Assembly: GCA_019973155.2 (NCBI GenBank)
Contig: BPQB01000007.1
Span: 434,001 to 498,000 of the forward strand
Length of the DNA: 64,000 nt
Reading direction: 5' to 3'
From: Phanerochaete sordida
Taxonomy: Eukaryota; Basidiomycota; Agaricomycetes; Polyporales; Phanerochaetaceae
The position numbers and the translations under genes were made by a program. The first letter of the stretch is position 1. The number at the start of each line of letters is the position of its first letter. The notes under the pieces were generated by a model. It was not told where the DNA came from and did no database searches. It saw nothing but the letters and a program-made list of their open reading frames with translations. This document shows, piece after piece, positions 12,520-27,280 of the stretch.

Positions 12520-13938
12520 ATGGGACGGTCCCAGACAAAGTCTGTGGCCCGGGTCTATGCAGATGTTAACGCCAAGCTGGGTCCATCCTGGTACGAATAC
12601 GGTGCGTTCGTCCGTGGCTCTGTGCTACGCTTCCCCGAATTCAAACGCTCTCCTAGACAACCTGCAGGTGCAGTGGGGGACGCAGGATCATTATGAAATC
12701 GTTCGGAAGGTCGGAAGGGGCAAATACTCAGAGGTGTGTCCTGCAGGCTATGCATGCTCCGAGACTGCGCTCTTAATATTTTACGTAGGTCTTTGAAGGT
12801 GTGAACATCGTCAACGACGAGAGATGCATCATCAAGGTCCTCAAGCCCGTAAAGAAGAAGAAAATAAAGCGCGAGATCAAGATTCTCCAGAACCTTGCTG
12901 GCGGGCCGAACGTCATTGCTCTCCTCGACGTCGTCCGAGACCCATCGTCCAAAATTCCCGCACTCATCACGGAATACATCCACAATGTCGACTTCAAGGT
13001 TCTCTATCCCAGATTCAACGACTTCGACATCCGGTTCTACATGTTCGAACTGCTCAAAGTGCGTGTGGCCAGTCATAGTGTCTGGAGCGTGACTAAGTTG
13101 TCGCCAGGCTCTGGATTTCTGTCACTCCAAGGGCATCATGCATCGCGACGTGAAGCCTCACAATGTCATGATCGACCACGAACGCAGGACGGTAAGAGTC
13201 GCCACCTGACTGCTACGGCTATGTCGTGTGCTTACGGTGGTGTCAGCTCCGTCTGATCGACTGGGGTCTGGCCGAATTTTACCACCCCAAGACGGAGTAT
13301 AACGTCCGCGTTGCGTCGCGGTACTTCAAAGGTCCTGAGCTTTTGGTCGACTTCCAAGAATATGACTACAGCCTGGATATGTGGAGTTACGGATGCATGT
13401 TCGCTTCCATGGTAAGTGCCACGCGACTGTAGATACGGTCGAAAACCCACCGAGTGTCGTTAACCCTTCTCTAGATCTTCCGCAAGGAGCCTTTCTTCCA
13501 CGGCCACGACAACTACGATCAACTGGTCAAGATCGCCAAGGTCCTCGGTACCGAGGGCATGTACCAGTACATCGAGAAGTACGACATTGCTCTGGACCCT
13601 CAGTACGATGACTTGATCTCGAAGTACGCGGAACTTTTACTCGCATTCTATATCCTCCTAATGTCATCTACAGCTGGCCAAGGAAGCCCTGGACTCGCTT
13701 CGTCACTTCTGAGAACTCGAGGCTTGTTTCCAACGAGGCGATCGATTTCCTGGACAAACTGCTGCGGTATGACCACCAAGAACGCTTGACTGCCCGGGAG
13801 GCACAGGCACACCCATACTTCGGTGCGCTTCATCATCCTCTCGGTCGTGGCATGCGACGCTCATACATTGTCTTTGATGCAGATATGGTGAGGCGGGATG
13901 CAGCACGCAACGCTGATAGCGACGGATCGGGCGCGTGA
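12520..13938 (+). CDS. CKA1: Casein kinase II catalytic subunit alpha
   Basis: Eight exons: 12520-12601, 12657-12733, 12789-13058, 13108-13191, 13247-13411, 13475-13623, 13674-13822, 13883-13938, 343 residues, normal for the family. The kinase fold is complete: [11 protein letters not shown] loop, the CK2-specific basic patch [13 protein letters not shown], catalytic [10 protein letters not shown], and [10 protein letters not shown] with the Trp that replaces Phe of the usual DFG motif. [15 protein letters not shown] and [17 protein letters not shown] follow, and [18 protein letters not shown] closes the C-lobe. CK2 is a constitutive acidophilic Ser/Thr kinase in nucleus and cytoplasm, working with a beta subunit not present here. 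Start Met precedes [14 protein letters not shown], the conserved N-terminus. Confidence 0.96.
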
Positions 13939-14561
13939 CGACTGTACCTAGTGACAGTTCTGTGCTATTCCTAACTACTTGTCTTAATGTGCTCACCAGT
14001 CTTAATAGCTGTATCATCACGCTAGATTGTCCGAATACAATCTGTTGTATACCTCGCTGATCCTTCGGCGTGCTCGGACACGCCGACGTGGGGCACGTGG
14101 CCCTTTCTTGCGATGTGCGACGAGCTCCCGCATCGCGCTACTTCTCTACAGAAGGCCTTCCATGGTAGCCTCTGCTTTATCGCTCACAAAAGAGCATGCT
14201 GCGCTGCCTTCCATGCTCTGACAGCATGATCTGCAACGCTCGCCGTCGCTATCGCAGCGCGGTCGGTCTTCGGCAGCCATGTTCACCGCATGCGCCTTCA
14301 GCTTCTTCAACGATGTGCAGAGCCTAGTCGTGCTATACTTGCACGCGTCAGGCAGGGAAGCCGCCTGGGCACCCTGCCTATACATGCGGTCCCGGCGCAC
14401 ACATGAGCGATGGCAGCGATATCATGTCTAAAGCCGTCAAATGCGACCACAAGCTGGCAGAAACCTCGGTATGTTGTGTACCTATAAAGCGCGGGACATT
14501 GACGACGGTCGCGCTCCGGTGGCCTACGCTGCAGCCCCGTTTCTGCTCGATCCTGAGGACC
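13939..14561. other. CK2 3' flank and chitinase promoter region
   Basis: No gene. Contains the CK2 alpha 3' UTR on the left and the upstream region of the chitinase on the right, including a TATA box at 14483. Confidence 0.55.
14483..14488 (+). promoter_or_regulatory. TATA box of the chitinase gene
   Basis: TATAAA lies 74-79 bp before the chitinase ATG at 14562, a normal distance for a fungal core promoter with a short 5' UTR. TATA-driven promoters are typical of regulated secreted enzymes rather than housekeeping genes. Assignment rests on position only. Confidence 0.5.
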
Positions 14562-16928
14562 ATGGCTCCGTCTCTGGCGTCTCTTGCGCTCACACTCGCG
14601 CTTGTCGGCGCTCAGGTTCTGCTCGTCGGCGCGTTCGACAATAGCCGGTATGACAACGTGAGTCCAGGCTCCGTCGTCCCTGCAACGTTCCGCTGACTGA
14701 TGGTGGCATCGGCGTGCTTGTGCACAGGTTGCAGTGTGAGAACCTTGATCCTGTACCTCCGAGCCAATGTATGCTGATGGGAGCGCCACAGCTACTGGGG
14801 CCAGAACTCGTACGGAGCGGTTAACAGCGCCAACACCGCAAACTGGCAGCAGCCCCTGGCGTTCTATTGCCAAGTACGTCTAAATAGGTTTCTTGTGCCC
14901 TGACGAGCATTGAAAAATGAGGAACTGATCCCTTGCCGCATGTCAGGACGACGCCATCGACGTCTTCCCATTGGCCTTCCTGAACGTTTTTTTCGGTCCA
15001 GGCGGCGAGCCTTCGCTGAACCTGGCGAATGTGAGTTACGACCGCTCCGAGCTCGCAGACGGACCCCTTACGCCTCTGCGCCGATGTAGACTTGCAACCC
15101 GACTGACAACGCGACGTTCTCGGGGACGAATCTGCCCATCTGCACGTCTGTCGGCACGGACATTAAGACGTGCCAAGCGAAGGGCAAGATTGTCACCCTC
15201 AGCCTCGGCGGTGCTACGGGCTCGGTCGGCTTCACTGGCGACAGCCAGGCGGAGAGCTTTGCAGACACCATCTGGAATCTCTTCCTTGGTGGAAGCAGCT
15301 CCACGCGCCCCTTCGGAGACGCCGTTCTAGACGGGTGAGCCCTAGCGTTCACTCGAAACTCGTCTCCGTTTGTTACTATTGTCTCCCAGGGTTGACCTCG
15401 ATATCGAGGGTGGTACTTCAACCGGCTACGCCGCCTTCATCAATCGAATCCAATCGCACGCGAGTGGGGCCAGCAAGAAGTGTGTTTTCTACCAAGGTTC
15501 TTCTTAGCGCACGAAGCTAGTGCTCACTACCCGAACCTTCATAGATACTACATCACTGGCGCGCCACAGTGCGTTTACCCAGATGCATCTCTGGGCGGTG
15601 TCTTGAACACGGCCAGCTTCGATGCCATCTACGTTCAGTTCTGTAGGTCGCTTAACCTTGCGCCGCAACAGGCACTAATGACCGTGTATTTATCAGATAA
15701 CAACCCTTGTGGCCTTCAGAACTTTAACGAGGCCTCCAACTGGGATTTCGGCATTTGGTACAGCTGACCCGGCGTTCGCACGAAAGGGCTCTCATGCTGA
15801 GTACGCTGACAGGGACAACTGGGCGCGCACTATCAGTCCCAACCCCAACGTCAAGGTCTACATCGGCGCACCAGCCTCGAGCTCCGCTGCCGGCTCGGGC
15901 TACCAGTCTATCAGCACGTTGCAGAGCATTGCAGCCCAAACACGGAAGGCCTTCCCGTCCTTTGGTGGTGTCATGCTCTGGGACGCGTCCCAAGCGTACG
16001 GTGCGTGCAGGCGCGACCTTCCGTGTCAACTGTCACTGACAGTGATTCCCTTGCAGCGAACAGCCGCTACGATCTCGCGATCAAGAACACCCTCACGGCA
16101 GCCGGGGGGACAGGGTTCACGTTCCCCGCATGCTCCGCGCCGGCGTTCGTCTCTGGGACGGGCTACGCTGGGGGGTCCCAGGTCTCGTACAACGGGTGCG
16201 CACCACTCCTCCGCCACCGCGTTTCACGCACGCTCATGTCTCGCGCCTGGTACCTGCTCCAGATACGTCTGGGAGGTGCGCGTGCCCCAGAATGTTCTCG
16301 TCTTTTCGCGCCCTCCCCTGACGCGCCCCTCCGCGTGTGCACACAGGCGAAATGGTGGTCCTCGAACACGCCAAGCGCCAACTCAAACGGCGACTGGAGC
16401 GCAAGTGAGTCGCACCCCCGTTCTGCGCACACGCGTGCACGTTCGCGGCGCTGACTCCCTCCGTGCAGTCAGCGCGTGCGCGGGCACCGGCACCGCGTCG
16501 AGCAGCCCAAGCGGACCGAGCAGCACCGCGCCCGCCAGCGGGGGCTGCAGCGGCGTCGCGGCGTGGTCGAGCACGACGGTGTACACGGGGGGCCAGCAGG
16601 CGTCGTACGGGTGCGTCGCACACGACCTGCGCCCGCACGCCCTAAGTCCGGGATCGCTGACGGATCGGCCAGGGGCGACCTGTGGACCGCCAAGTGGTGG
16701 ACCGAGGGCGACACACCCGGAGGTGAGCACCGCGCCGCGCCGCGCGCGTTTCGCACAAATGAAAAAGGCGGCGCTGACCCGCCCCCCTTTTTTGCGTCCG
16801 CGCGCGCAGGATCGGCCGGCGCGTGGCAGGACGACGGGGCCTGTGTCGCGGCGCGGCGCGTCGAGGCGCGTGCGGCGGCGCCCCTCCCGTCCCGCCCGCG
16901 GACAGCATCGCGGCTTTTCCGGCTCTGA
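14562..16928 (+). CDS. Secreted GH18 class III-type chitinase with two CBM5/12-like modules
   Basis: Fifteen exons: 14562-14657, 14728-14735 (8 nt), 14792-14873, 14947-15030, 15090-15334, 15390-15479, 15545-15642, 15697-15757, 15813-16000, 16057-16195, 16263-16275 (13 nt), 16347-16404, 16469-16610, 16673-16722, 16810-16928; 490 residues. A signal peptide ([20 protein letters not shown]) precedes [11 protein letters not shown], the first barrel strand, and [12 protein letters not shown]. The catalytic DxxDxDxE motif is DGVDLDIE, with Glu as acid/base. [12 protein letters not shown] closes the barrel. Two Trp-rich chitin-binding modules follow, one with [13 protein letters not shown] and one with [14 protein letters not shown]. 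It should cut chitin in the wall or in other fungi or insects outside the cell. After the last module (DDGAC) an Arg-rich tail of about 27 residues is unusual and could mean a missed splice. Confidence 0.9.
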
Positions 16929-17822
16929 GGGGGCCGCGGGGGCGCATGGGGCGCGACGCCGACACGTCGTGCGCACCGCCCCTCGTTTTGGCTCCGTCCC
17001 CGTTGGGGCGTGGCGCACTCCGATCATACCCGTCTGGCGCGGGGGCGGGTCTCAGACGAAGAAGAAAAAAGCAGAGAAAACGAAAGCGCGGGAATTGCTG
17101 GCAGAATTGGGGCTGTACTATGGCGTAGTATTTTTCATGTCTTGCCTTGTTGAAAATACGACGGAGTTGAAACGACCACCGGTCTTCCAGAGCTCTCGCC
17201 GCGCCCGTAGTGCCTTGGCCACATAATTTTGGTACTCGAAACACCGCGATATCCTGAGTGCCCGTCACGGTCTGGAATCAAGGACGCGCCAAGTCTTTCT
17301 GCGTAATTCCCGGGGCTGCCATATGGAGTCTCACTGCTGTCGGGCTCGGGAGGCGCGTCCTCGCGCCACCGGCAAGATTACGCACGCCTTACACACACGG
17401 GACCGCGCGTGCATGCGCGATAAAGTGAGAAACGTCATTTCGAGGTGTCCTCGGGCTGGCGTGCCAGCTCACGATGTGCGATGCGACGCGCGATGTTGGC
17501 GCATGGCTCCGGCTTGATGAGTCGTGCACGCTGAGCACATAGCGAAGCTGTCTGCCACTTGGCAAAGCCAGGAGCCAGTCAGCGCGTGTCGCGCATTGCA
17601 AGGTTTGTCCAAGAGACTTGGCACCACTATCACACGGACACGTATTTCCGACGAGGGACGTTTATAGAAACGCGATAGCAGAGTTTTGAGTACAGCCACG
17701 ACATGCAGTAAATAAGAAGGAGAGAAAAAAATGCTCCGACGTCAACGATAATAGCTACAGTAAAAAACAGCGTGTCCGAGGGCAGACTGAGAGGGGATGA
17801 ACAGTACAGGAGGGGACGCGGG
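16929..17822. other. Intergenic, convergent 3' ends
   Basis: About 0.9 kb between the chitinase stop (+) and the stop of the unknown gene (-). The first part is very GC-rich with an A-rich patch near 17060. No believable frame, RNA gene or repeat recognised. Confidence 0.5.
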
Positions 17823-18727
17823 CTAGTGTGACGAAACGGGGCTGCTAGCTCGCCGTTCCGCTTCTTGATATTCCGCTCCTCGCGTCGACAAAAGCGAGCC
17901 AATAGTCATCGCTTCTCGCGACCTCGGAGAGCCACCGCTGTGGTGTGATGACGGATGCGAGGAGTAGGGAGACGTGGGGAAGGGAGCAGCGGCGTCGCGT
18001 TGCGAGGTCACCGTCCGGTCGTACAGAGCACGAGACCGGTAATCCACATAGTCCGCCCGATGAGGTGACCGCGAGCGGCGTCGCTTGCGTAGTGGTGGCG
18101 AAGCGAGATTCTCGTCCGAAGAACGCGACGACGTCGACGAGGCACGTCTACGCGGGGCAGGTGACTGGGTGTGGACGGTCGGCGACTGCTGGTAAAGCGA
18201 CGTCGGAGGTGATGGCAGTGGGTACTGCGGCAGCATGTGGTGCTGGCCGCTGTACGCTGATGACGAGGACTGCGGTTGCGCTCTGTAGAGCTCGAGCAGT
18301 GTGCGGCGCAGGTTGCGGTCCGCAGCCATTCGCTGCGAGGGCCCAGTCAGCAATTGATCGGAACACGTTGCGGCACGGTCACTCACGTTGTCCTCGGCCG
18401 TCTTTGCGTTCAGCAGGGCGAAGAGCATGTCACGGTCGCCGTCACCCTTGGCGGTGTACGCGGCGAGGATCTCGTGCATGGTCGGTGGAGGTCGCTGCAG
18501 CACGGCGGTCAGACACGCCGGAGGAGCGTGAAGCGCGGCGGGGGACATACCTGGTCCAAGACGCGAAGGGTGGACGCGAGGAGAGCGTCAGTGTCGGCAT
18601 CGAGGGCGCGAGAGTAGGTGCAGGGGGAGGAGGCGTAGGAGGAGGCGGGAGGGGATGGTGCGGCGGACATGGTGCAGGAGCCGGATGGGGACGAGGAGGA
18701 AAAAGGTGAGGGAGGGATGGTTCGCAT
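17823..18727 (-). CDS. Unknown Ser/Pro-rich protein with basic nuclear-type segment
   Basis: Exons 18727-18551, 18494-18387, 18332-17823 give 264 residues in one frame (a second possible Met lies at 18670). Not recognised. The first part is Pro/Ser-rich, the middle looks helical and charged (HEILAAYTAKGDGDRDMLFALL, then MAADRNLRRTLLELYRAQ across the second junction). The rest is Ser/Pro/His-rich and ends with GSLLSTRGAEYQEAERRAS. The patch LRKRRRSRSPHR looks like a nuclear localisation signal. This suggests a nuclear, mostly disordered protein; no enzymatic motif is seen. Frame continuity through three exons with good splice sites supports it as real. Confidence 0.65.
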
Positions 18728-19448
18728 CCGGTGGGCTTTTGAGTGAGAGCCAAGTCGAGAGTCTATCTTTGACACTTTGAGCTGGAGACAAGTAAATATA
18801 GATGCCAAGCCTGTGCGCACTCAATGGTCCCTGGGGAGATCGCGGACTTCCTCCGAGAATTTTGTGCGAACAGCGGGACTGCACACATATGGGACGTCGC
18901 CGACGGCGGGTTTTTGAGCATGGCGGACGACGTGGGCGGGGGGCCGGGTACGTTGGGCGGAGCTGAGGGGACGAGGACACACGCGCGCTTACCGAGGGCG
19001 ACGATGGCGTTGCAGCCCGATTTGGCCACCCGGAGACTAATTATACAGGCTTGGGCTTGGCATCCGTCCTATTTTTGCCGCGCCAGCCCCGCCGCTTCTC
19101 ATGTCACGCTCGCTGCGTACTCCCTCTCACCGTCCGCCACCGCCAACGCAGCCCGCAAAAAATACCGGCGACAGCAAAAAGAAAACTGCACGGACAGCGC
19201 AGCGACTCCGAGAGCGGCTCCGTCGATACCGCGCCCGCCAGGCACCACCGCTCACGCCAAGCCATCACGTCGCATCCCGCCTCCCGATATCGAGTCACGC
19301 CCAGTCACGCCGCGCCGCTTATAGCCAACGCGGTTCACGTCCGCTCTCACTTCCACCTGCTCCCAATCCATCCGTATCTCGCTTTTCTCAGTGGCCCGTC
19401 TGCCTCAAGCTCCCTCTGCATCCTCAAAAAGTCTACACAACCAGCACG
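18728..19448. other. Divergent promoter region
   Basis: About 720 bp between the unknown gene (-) and the F-box-like gene (+). The open frame continues upstream of the F-box start at 19449 from 19101, but this part is Arg/Pro/Ser-rich and resembles translated leader sequence, so it is not included in the gene. Confidence 0.5.
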
Positions 19449-21058
19449 ATGTTCGATCGCCTGCATCCAGACGTCCTGGACAAGATCCTCCTCAGCATGC
19501 CCGACTTTCAGACCCTCTCGGCTGCTCTCAGGACATCCAGAACGCATTTCTACAGTGTATTTCAGGCACACCCCAAGTCCATCGTGCTCTCAATCGCCTA
19601 CAATGTAGTCGGCCCTGCACTGCCCCAGGCCGTGAGAGTCGTGTGCCAGGCCGACCCGAATTTGTGTGATGAAGATGCAATCCTCGCGGACCACGCTCTA
19701 GATCGGGACGCCTGCGAAGACCTCCAACTGAACGCCGCCACCGTGCAGCGTTTGGAGCATCTGTTCAGCCTCCGGTATGCTCGCCACCAGCCCATATCGG
19801 GCGCCACACAGCAGCTGACAAGTCGCCCAGACACAAGGACCGCTCGTCGGCGACGAGCCGATTGACTCCAGACGAGTCTTTTCGTTTTCGCCGGGCTGTC
19901 TACCGGCTCTGGCTGTACTGTGAACGTGTCAGGGCGGACTCTGAGGAAAATCCTTCCGCATATACACACCTGCTCGATTCGTGGCCCGCCCACGAATTAT
20001 TGGAAATGGATCGTGTGGCCGTCTTCCTCAAAGACGTGGCGTCCTGGAGCTTCGTCTCTGGCACTGAATGGCCGGAGCGGTGGGATCGAAGTTAGTCCCG
20101 ACCCGCACAATCCCTCGGCTTCCGCTAATAACTTTGCCAGTCCCGCCGAACACACATTTCATGAGAGGTCCGGCTGCCGTCTTGCGCGATTGGGAAGATG
20201 CTGTATCGCCAGACGACCAACTTGAATTTAATCCCGGCGTATCGGTCAACCTCGATGAGCAGCTGCACGAAATACGGCAAAAGAGGAACCTGAAGAGCGG
20301 CGACTCTTACACTGCTGACCGCGCAAAGGCTATCGTCGACGCAGCGATCGGAGCCGAGGATCGATGTGAGTAATTAGCGGCGTAGCCTTGGAACCTCTGT
20401 TGATGTCCTCCGCTTGCACAGGCCATCGCTGTCATACGCCGAAGGGCTTGGATCTGTGGGGCCGACCAAGTGAGTCCGAAGCCGAATCACGCGATCTGCT
20501 ATGCTCATTCATGACTACTCTATCAGAGTGGCATATACTACGTGGCTTCCTCTCGGTGCCCTGCATGATTAACCTGCTCGAGGGCAAGCTCCCGCGGAAT
20601 GATCACGAGATCTCTCCGCTGGCCGATTATATCCATGCCCGGGACGACGACGATGACCGACTGACCTTTGATTGGACCAACTTCATCGAAGAGCTCTGTG
20701 AAATGGACGTTGACGCGGAAGGACCTTGGGACACCAATCAGTGGTACTGTTTTGACTGCTTACTCGCCCTCGTCCGACTGCGGCTACGCGAGTGGTGGAT
20801 CGCCACGAAAGTCAAGGGTATGTCTTCTTTTAGGTTGACGTAGCTGCAACGTTCACCAATGACTTCATCGGCCCTTGCAGAAGGCATGCCAATCAACGAA
20901 AATTGCTGGTACGGCTACAACTGTCGTACCCAGGTCCACCGACCTGCGCACCGATCTAAATTGAACGTAAGCGTGTCCCAACATAGACTAGCTTACCGCG
21001 TCTCACGGCAGATCTGTTACAGCACCTGTGCACCCCCACCAGAGGCGATCCTGCATGA
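19449..21058 (+). CDS. F-box-like protein of the large mushroom family
   Basis: Seven exons: 19449-19774, 19858-20090, 20141-20365, 20422-20469, 20527-20817, 20881-20966, 21023-21058; 414 residues. The N-terminus MFDRLHPDVLDKILLSMPDF followed by LSAALRTSRTHFYSVFQAHP is a standard F-box helix set, binding Skp1 in SCF ubiquitin ligases. The remainder (LTPDESFRFRRAVYRLWLYC, CEMDVDAEGPW, NENCWYGYNCRTQVHR, LNHLCTPTRGD at the end) matches the layout of lineage-expanded agaricomycete F-box proteins, as remembered from that family. Targets are unknown. The last intron has two possible acceptors: the one used ends the protein at 21058; the alternative at about 21012 gives a different tail ending near 21076. 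Confidence 0.78.
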
Positions 21059-21404
21059 ATCAGAACCACCGTCTTGACCAACATATCTCGAATCCTGTGC
21101 ACCCAACGGACTTACAACGAAACTTTCCCTGGACGGACTCACCACGGCTATTTCTTGACCTCCTCTTCCGTTTCTTTTCCTTAGCTGCTGATGCAGTCTG
21201 ATATATGTATTCTAGTCACAGTGTATGTCACGTCGTAAATATACGCATGCCCTCCCGGAGGCAACCTTCCGCAGTGCACTGCACACGACGCGAGGCGCGT
21301 TTAAACGCCCAACTTTAATGAGCCCCGAGGAAGCGCCGATAGGGCGCCAGTTTTGGCCGCTGCCCGAACCAGAGAGCCGCCTGGAAGTTAGTCTGCGTCC
21401 CAAC
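21059..21404. other. Short intergenic region
   Basis: Holds the F-box gene 3' UTR and TIM21 promoter. The reading frame stays open upstream of the TIM21 start from 21225, but the Met at 21405 starts the presequence-like part. Nothing else seen. Confidence 0.5.
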
Positions 21405-22724
21405 ATGATGTCCGCGAGGATGCAGAGCATCTGCACCCGCTCTACCGCCAGATTGTGCTACGGATCGCTCAAGGCTGCGCGCAGCAGACAAACAGCACTG
21501 CTCCGCCGCACGTTTGCAACACACCGCGACCCGCTCCCGAGCTCTTCGCTCCTTTCACATGCGCTCGACCAGAAGCGTGCGCGGGCGGGGCGCGACGACT
21601 CCATGGGCCCTTTCCGCCTCGGCCTGGTGCCGCCGACACCGAACGACCAGGGAGAGGTGAAGAAATGGTCGCAGCTGAGCATGAGCGGGAAAGGTGCGCT
21701 CGCATGCACCGCTCGCACGCTTTGAGCTCACGGACAGGCTGCAGTCGGGCGGGCAACGGCGCGGACGACGAACCTGTTCGTCATCCTCTTCGGCGCCGGC
21801 TTCTCCGCGATGCTCGTGTACGCCCTGACGTCCGAGCTCTTCTCGAAGAACTCGTCGACCGTGCTGTACGGGCAAGCGTGCGAACTGATCAAGTCCTCGG
21901 ACAAGGTGCGTCCTGTGCCGTGCGCCGCGCCTCACCCTTGACTTTTTAATAGGTCAGCCAATACCTCCGGGGCCCGCTCGTGTTCCACAACAACCCGCCG
22001 TCGGCGGTGCGCCCGCGCCACCGCAACGACCGCGTCGCGTCGCAGATCGTGCGCGACTCGTCCGGGCGTGAGCACATGCTCCTCAACTTCTTCGTGCAGG
22101 GCCAGCCGCACAACGCGTCGTCACTGCCCACGGACCAGTCTGCGCTCGAGGCGGCGCTCGAGAAGGCGAAGACCCAGGCGTCCGCGCTCGCGGACATGTC
22201 GACGGACGAGCTCGCAGAGTCCGCGAAGCACTTCGCGTCGGACAAGTGGGAGTCGTGTAAGAAGCTGTTCAGGTTCCTCAGCGGCGACCCGCTGCCGTCC
22301 TCTCCACCGCCGCCTGCACCGTCTGCGGAGCCGAAACAAGAAAAGCCAGCGGGAGGCTGGAAGGACGGTTTGACCGGACTCTTCGCCGGTCTGCGACCTA
22401 ACAGCCCAGAGTCCGCTGGGCCGACGACGACAAATTTGCCGGAAGAAGGCTTTGTAGATGGCGAAGTACACGCTGACTTGGTCATGGTATGTCCGCTGGC
22501 TGTGCGGTTCGGAACGTCTGCTGATCCTTGTGGTAGAACGATCACGGTCAGTTCGAATTCCGGTATCTGCGAGTAGACATCCCGGGTATGTGCTATGTTT
22601 GACTGCTCTGGGCGGTTCGTCTTGAACTCAAGGCTTCTGTGTTAAAATAGACTCGTCAGCACCTCGGCCGATTCGGGTGTTCGTTATTGGCGGCGGGGCC
22701 AACAGCGGCGGGCGGTGGAGATAG
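21405..22724 (+). CDS. TIM21: Mitochondrial import subunit TIM21
   Basis: Exons 21405-21693, 21745-21905, 21953-22486, 22537-22585, 22651-22724; 368 residues. An Arg/Ser-rich presequence ([17 protein letters not shown]...RRTFATH) is followed by one membrane segment ([20 protein letters not shown]) and an intermembrane-space domain containing [24 protein letters not shown] and [10 protein letters not shown], which are TIM21 landmarks. The protein links the TOM and TIM23 translocases and respiratory complexes in the inner membrane. A Pro/Ser/Ala-rich insertion of about 130 residues sits between the two halves of the conserved domain and makes it longer than yeast Tim21. Start chosen at the double Met before the presequence; 21408 or 21420 would also work. 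Confidence 0.88.
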
Positions 22725-22921
22725 CGTCGGAGGGCGCACAACACCCGTAGCATCCCTGTGTAAAACTAGCTCTCATTCGTCGCGCCCCTGCTTCATTATG
22801 CCGTACTTCCGCTCGACGTCGGTCACGGGGGGATTCCAACGTTGTATTAATACGCGATACATGTACACGTCCAAGGTCCGATTGCGTGTGCGTGCGCCCG
22901 TGCGAGACACCCGCGACATTA

Positions 22922-23493
22922 TTAGTCGCCAAACAGCTTCTGCACGCGCTTGAGTATGGAGTCTTTCGCAGGATCTGTGCGACAGCGCCACATCCGAGAC
23001 ACGTCGTCAGCGCGGTCCCGTGGGGAGGAGGCGGGGACGCACCGTATGGGTGGTCCTTCGAGGGTATCTCAAGCAGAGCCGGGAAGGCTTGCTGGTACTT
23101 GTCTACGGTGGGTCTGATCTTCTCCGCGATCTACGATGGCGTGAGATGGCACGACACGGTGAGCGGGCGTGCGCGCATACATGCTGGTTAATGAGAAGGA
23201 TCGCGATGTCCTTCCGCTCGGTATACTCCTGGAAAGCAGCTTCGATGGCAGATACTTGCGTCTCTGCGCAACGTCAAATCACCGACGTGCCGAGGATGCT
23301 TCAGATGCTTACTGGAGTCTACGACGAGGAAGTTCTTCTTGCCCCGCTCGACATGACCGATACCAGCCAACAGAAGGCCGGTGATGGTGTCCTGACGCGA
23401 CGTGAGCGTGCAGATAGCGGCACAAGATAGTTGTATGCGCACCTCGTCACCAATCACCGCCAACAAGTTACGTTCCTTGAACGCGGTGGTCAT
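22922..23493 (-). CDS. VMA7: V-type proton ATPase subunit F
   Basis: Exons 23493-23443, 23391-23313, 23263-23181, 23130-23043, 22974-22922 give 117 residues, the expected length. Sequence is near-textbook: [78 protein letters not shown], and [12 protein letters not shown] at the end. Subunit F sits in the central stalk of V1 and couples ATP hydrolysis to rotation and vacuolar acidification. The exon 2-3 join was set by the acceptor that gives [15 protein letters not shown]. Head-to-head with the next gene, with about 250 bp between start codons. Confidence 0.95.
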
Positions 23494-23743
23494 CGTTGAG
23501 GACGACTTGGCGCGAGCCGCGGAGGCGTCGCCTGTGCTGCATTAAGCGCCAGAGCGATCGCGCCCATGACCGCATCGAGCTAAGCCGCAGGCGTCTGCAC
23601 TCGCCTCTGCTTCCTGCGACACTGCAGTTTCTACAACCGCGCAGCGATCACTGTGTGTCTCCATGTTTCCTGTGATTGTCCGTGTGTATCGCCTTACAGT
23701 GTTTGTCCTGCCACACAGGTAGCTTCCGCGGTCCGTGGTGGCA

Positions 23744-26788
<3,045 letters not shown>

Positions 26789-27280
26789 AAACCTCCGTGT
26801 AAGTAGGCGCTTGGCAATAACATCATGTGTGTTCTAGTGTGGCGGGCGTTGCGGTAAGGAGGCGCGTGTGTCGGCTCAGGCTGTCCGCCCATGGGACTCT
26901 CACGTGCGGCATATGTTTCAGAATTAGGGTCAGTACCGGTGCGAAACCTACCTCAAATGAATTCCTGTGCTGCAACTCCACAAGGCTTAGCATCCGTAAA
27001 TGGAAAGTGAGTCAGTTTACTTCCGCTCACCCCTTGGTGCACCGAGTCTCTGACAATCGGACGCAGCCCAGGTAATGTCCGAGAGCCTGTACCCTCGTTA
27101 GACTTTCTGCGACACAGCACATGGACTTAATTTCCTCGTCGCCGATATAAATATGGGCTCGTCGAGCCCTGACATTCCTCATCCTGCCGTCCCTCCTTCC
27201 TTTCTACTCAGCGAGCTTCTTGCTTCTCTCGCAACTTTCTTCGCTCTTATTTATCACTTCGCAACTACCCTTCGTTGAAG
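26789..27280. other. Promoter region of the Gly-rich gene
   Basis: ECD 3' flank followed by the upstream sequence of the secreted repeat gene; becomes AT-richer with a TATA box at 27146 and a C/T-rich leader up to the ATG. No gene seen. Confidence 0.55.
27146..27152 (+). promoter_or_regulatory. TATA box of the 38-residue-repeat gene
   Basis: TATAAAT about 130 bp before the ATG at 27281, followed by a pyrimidine-rich tract (27178-27260) typical of strongly transcribed fungal genes around the start site. Positional evidence only. Confidence 0.5.

Noticed and set aside
15709..17226. A 505-codon open frame through the chitinase 3' half
   Set aside because: It runs through introns in a GC-rich region; the spliced model restores GH18 and CBM motifs in other frames.
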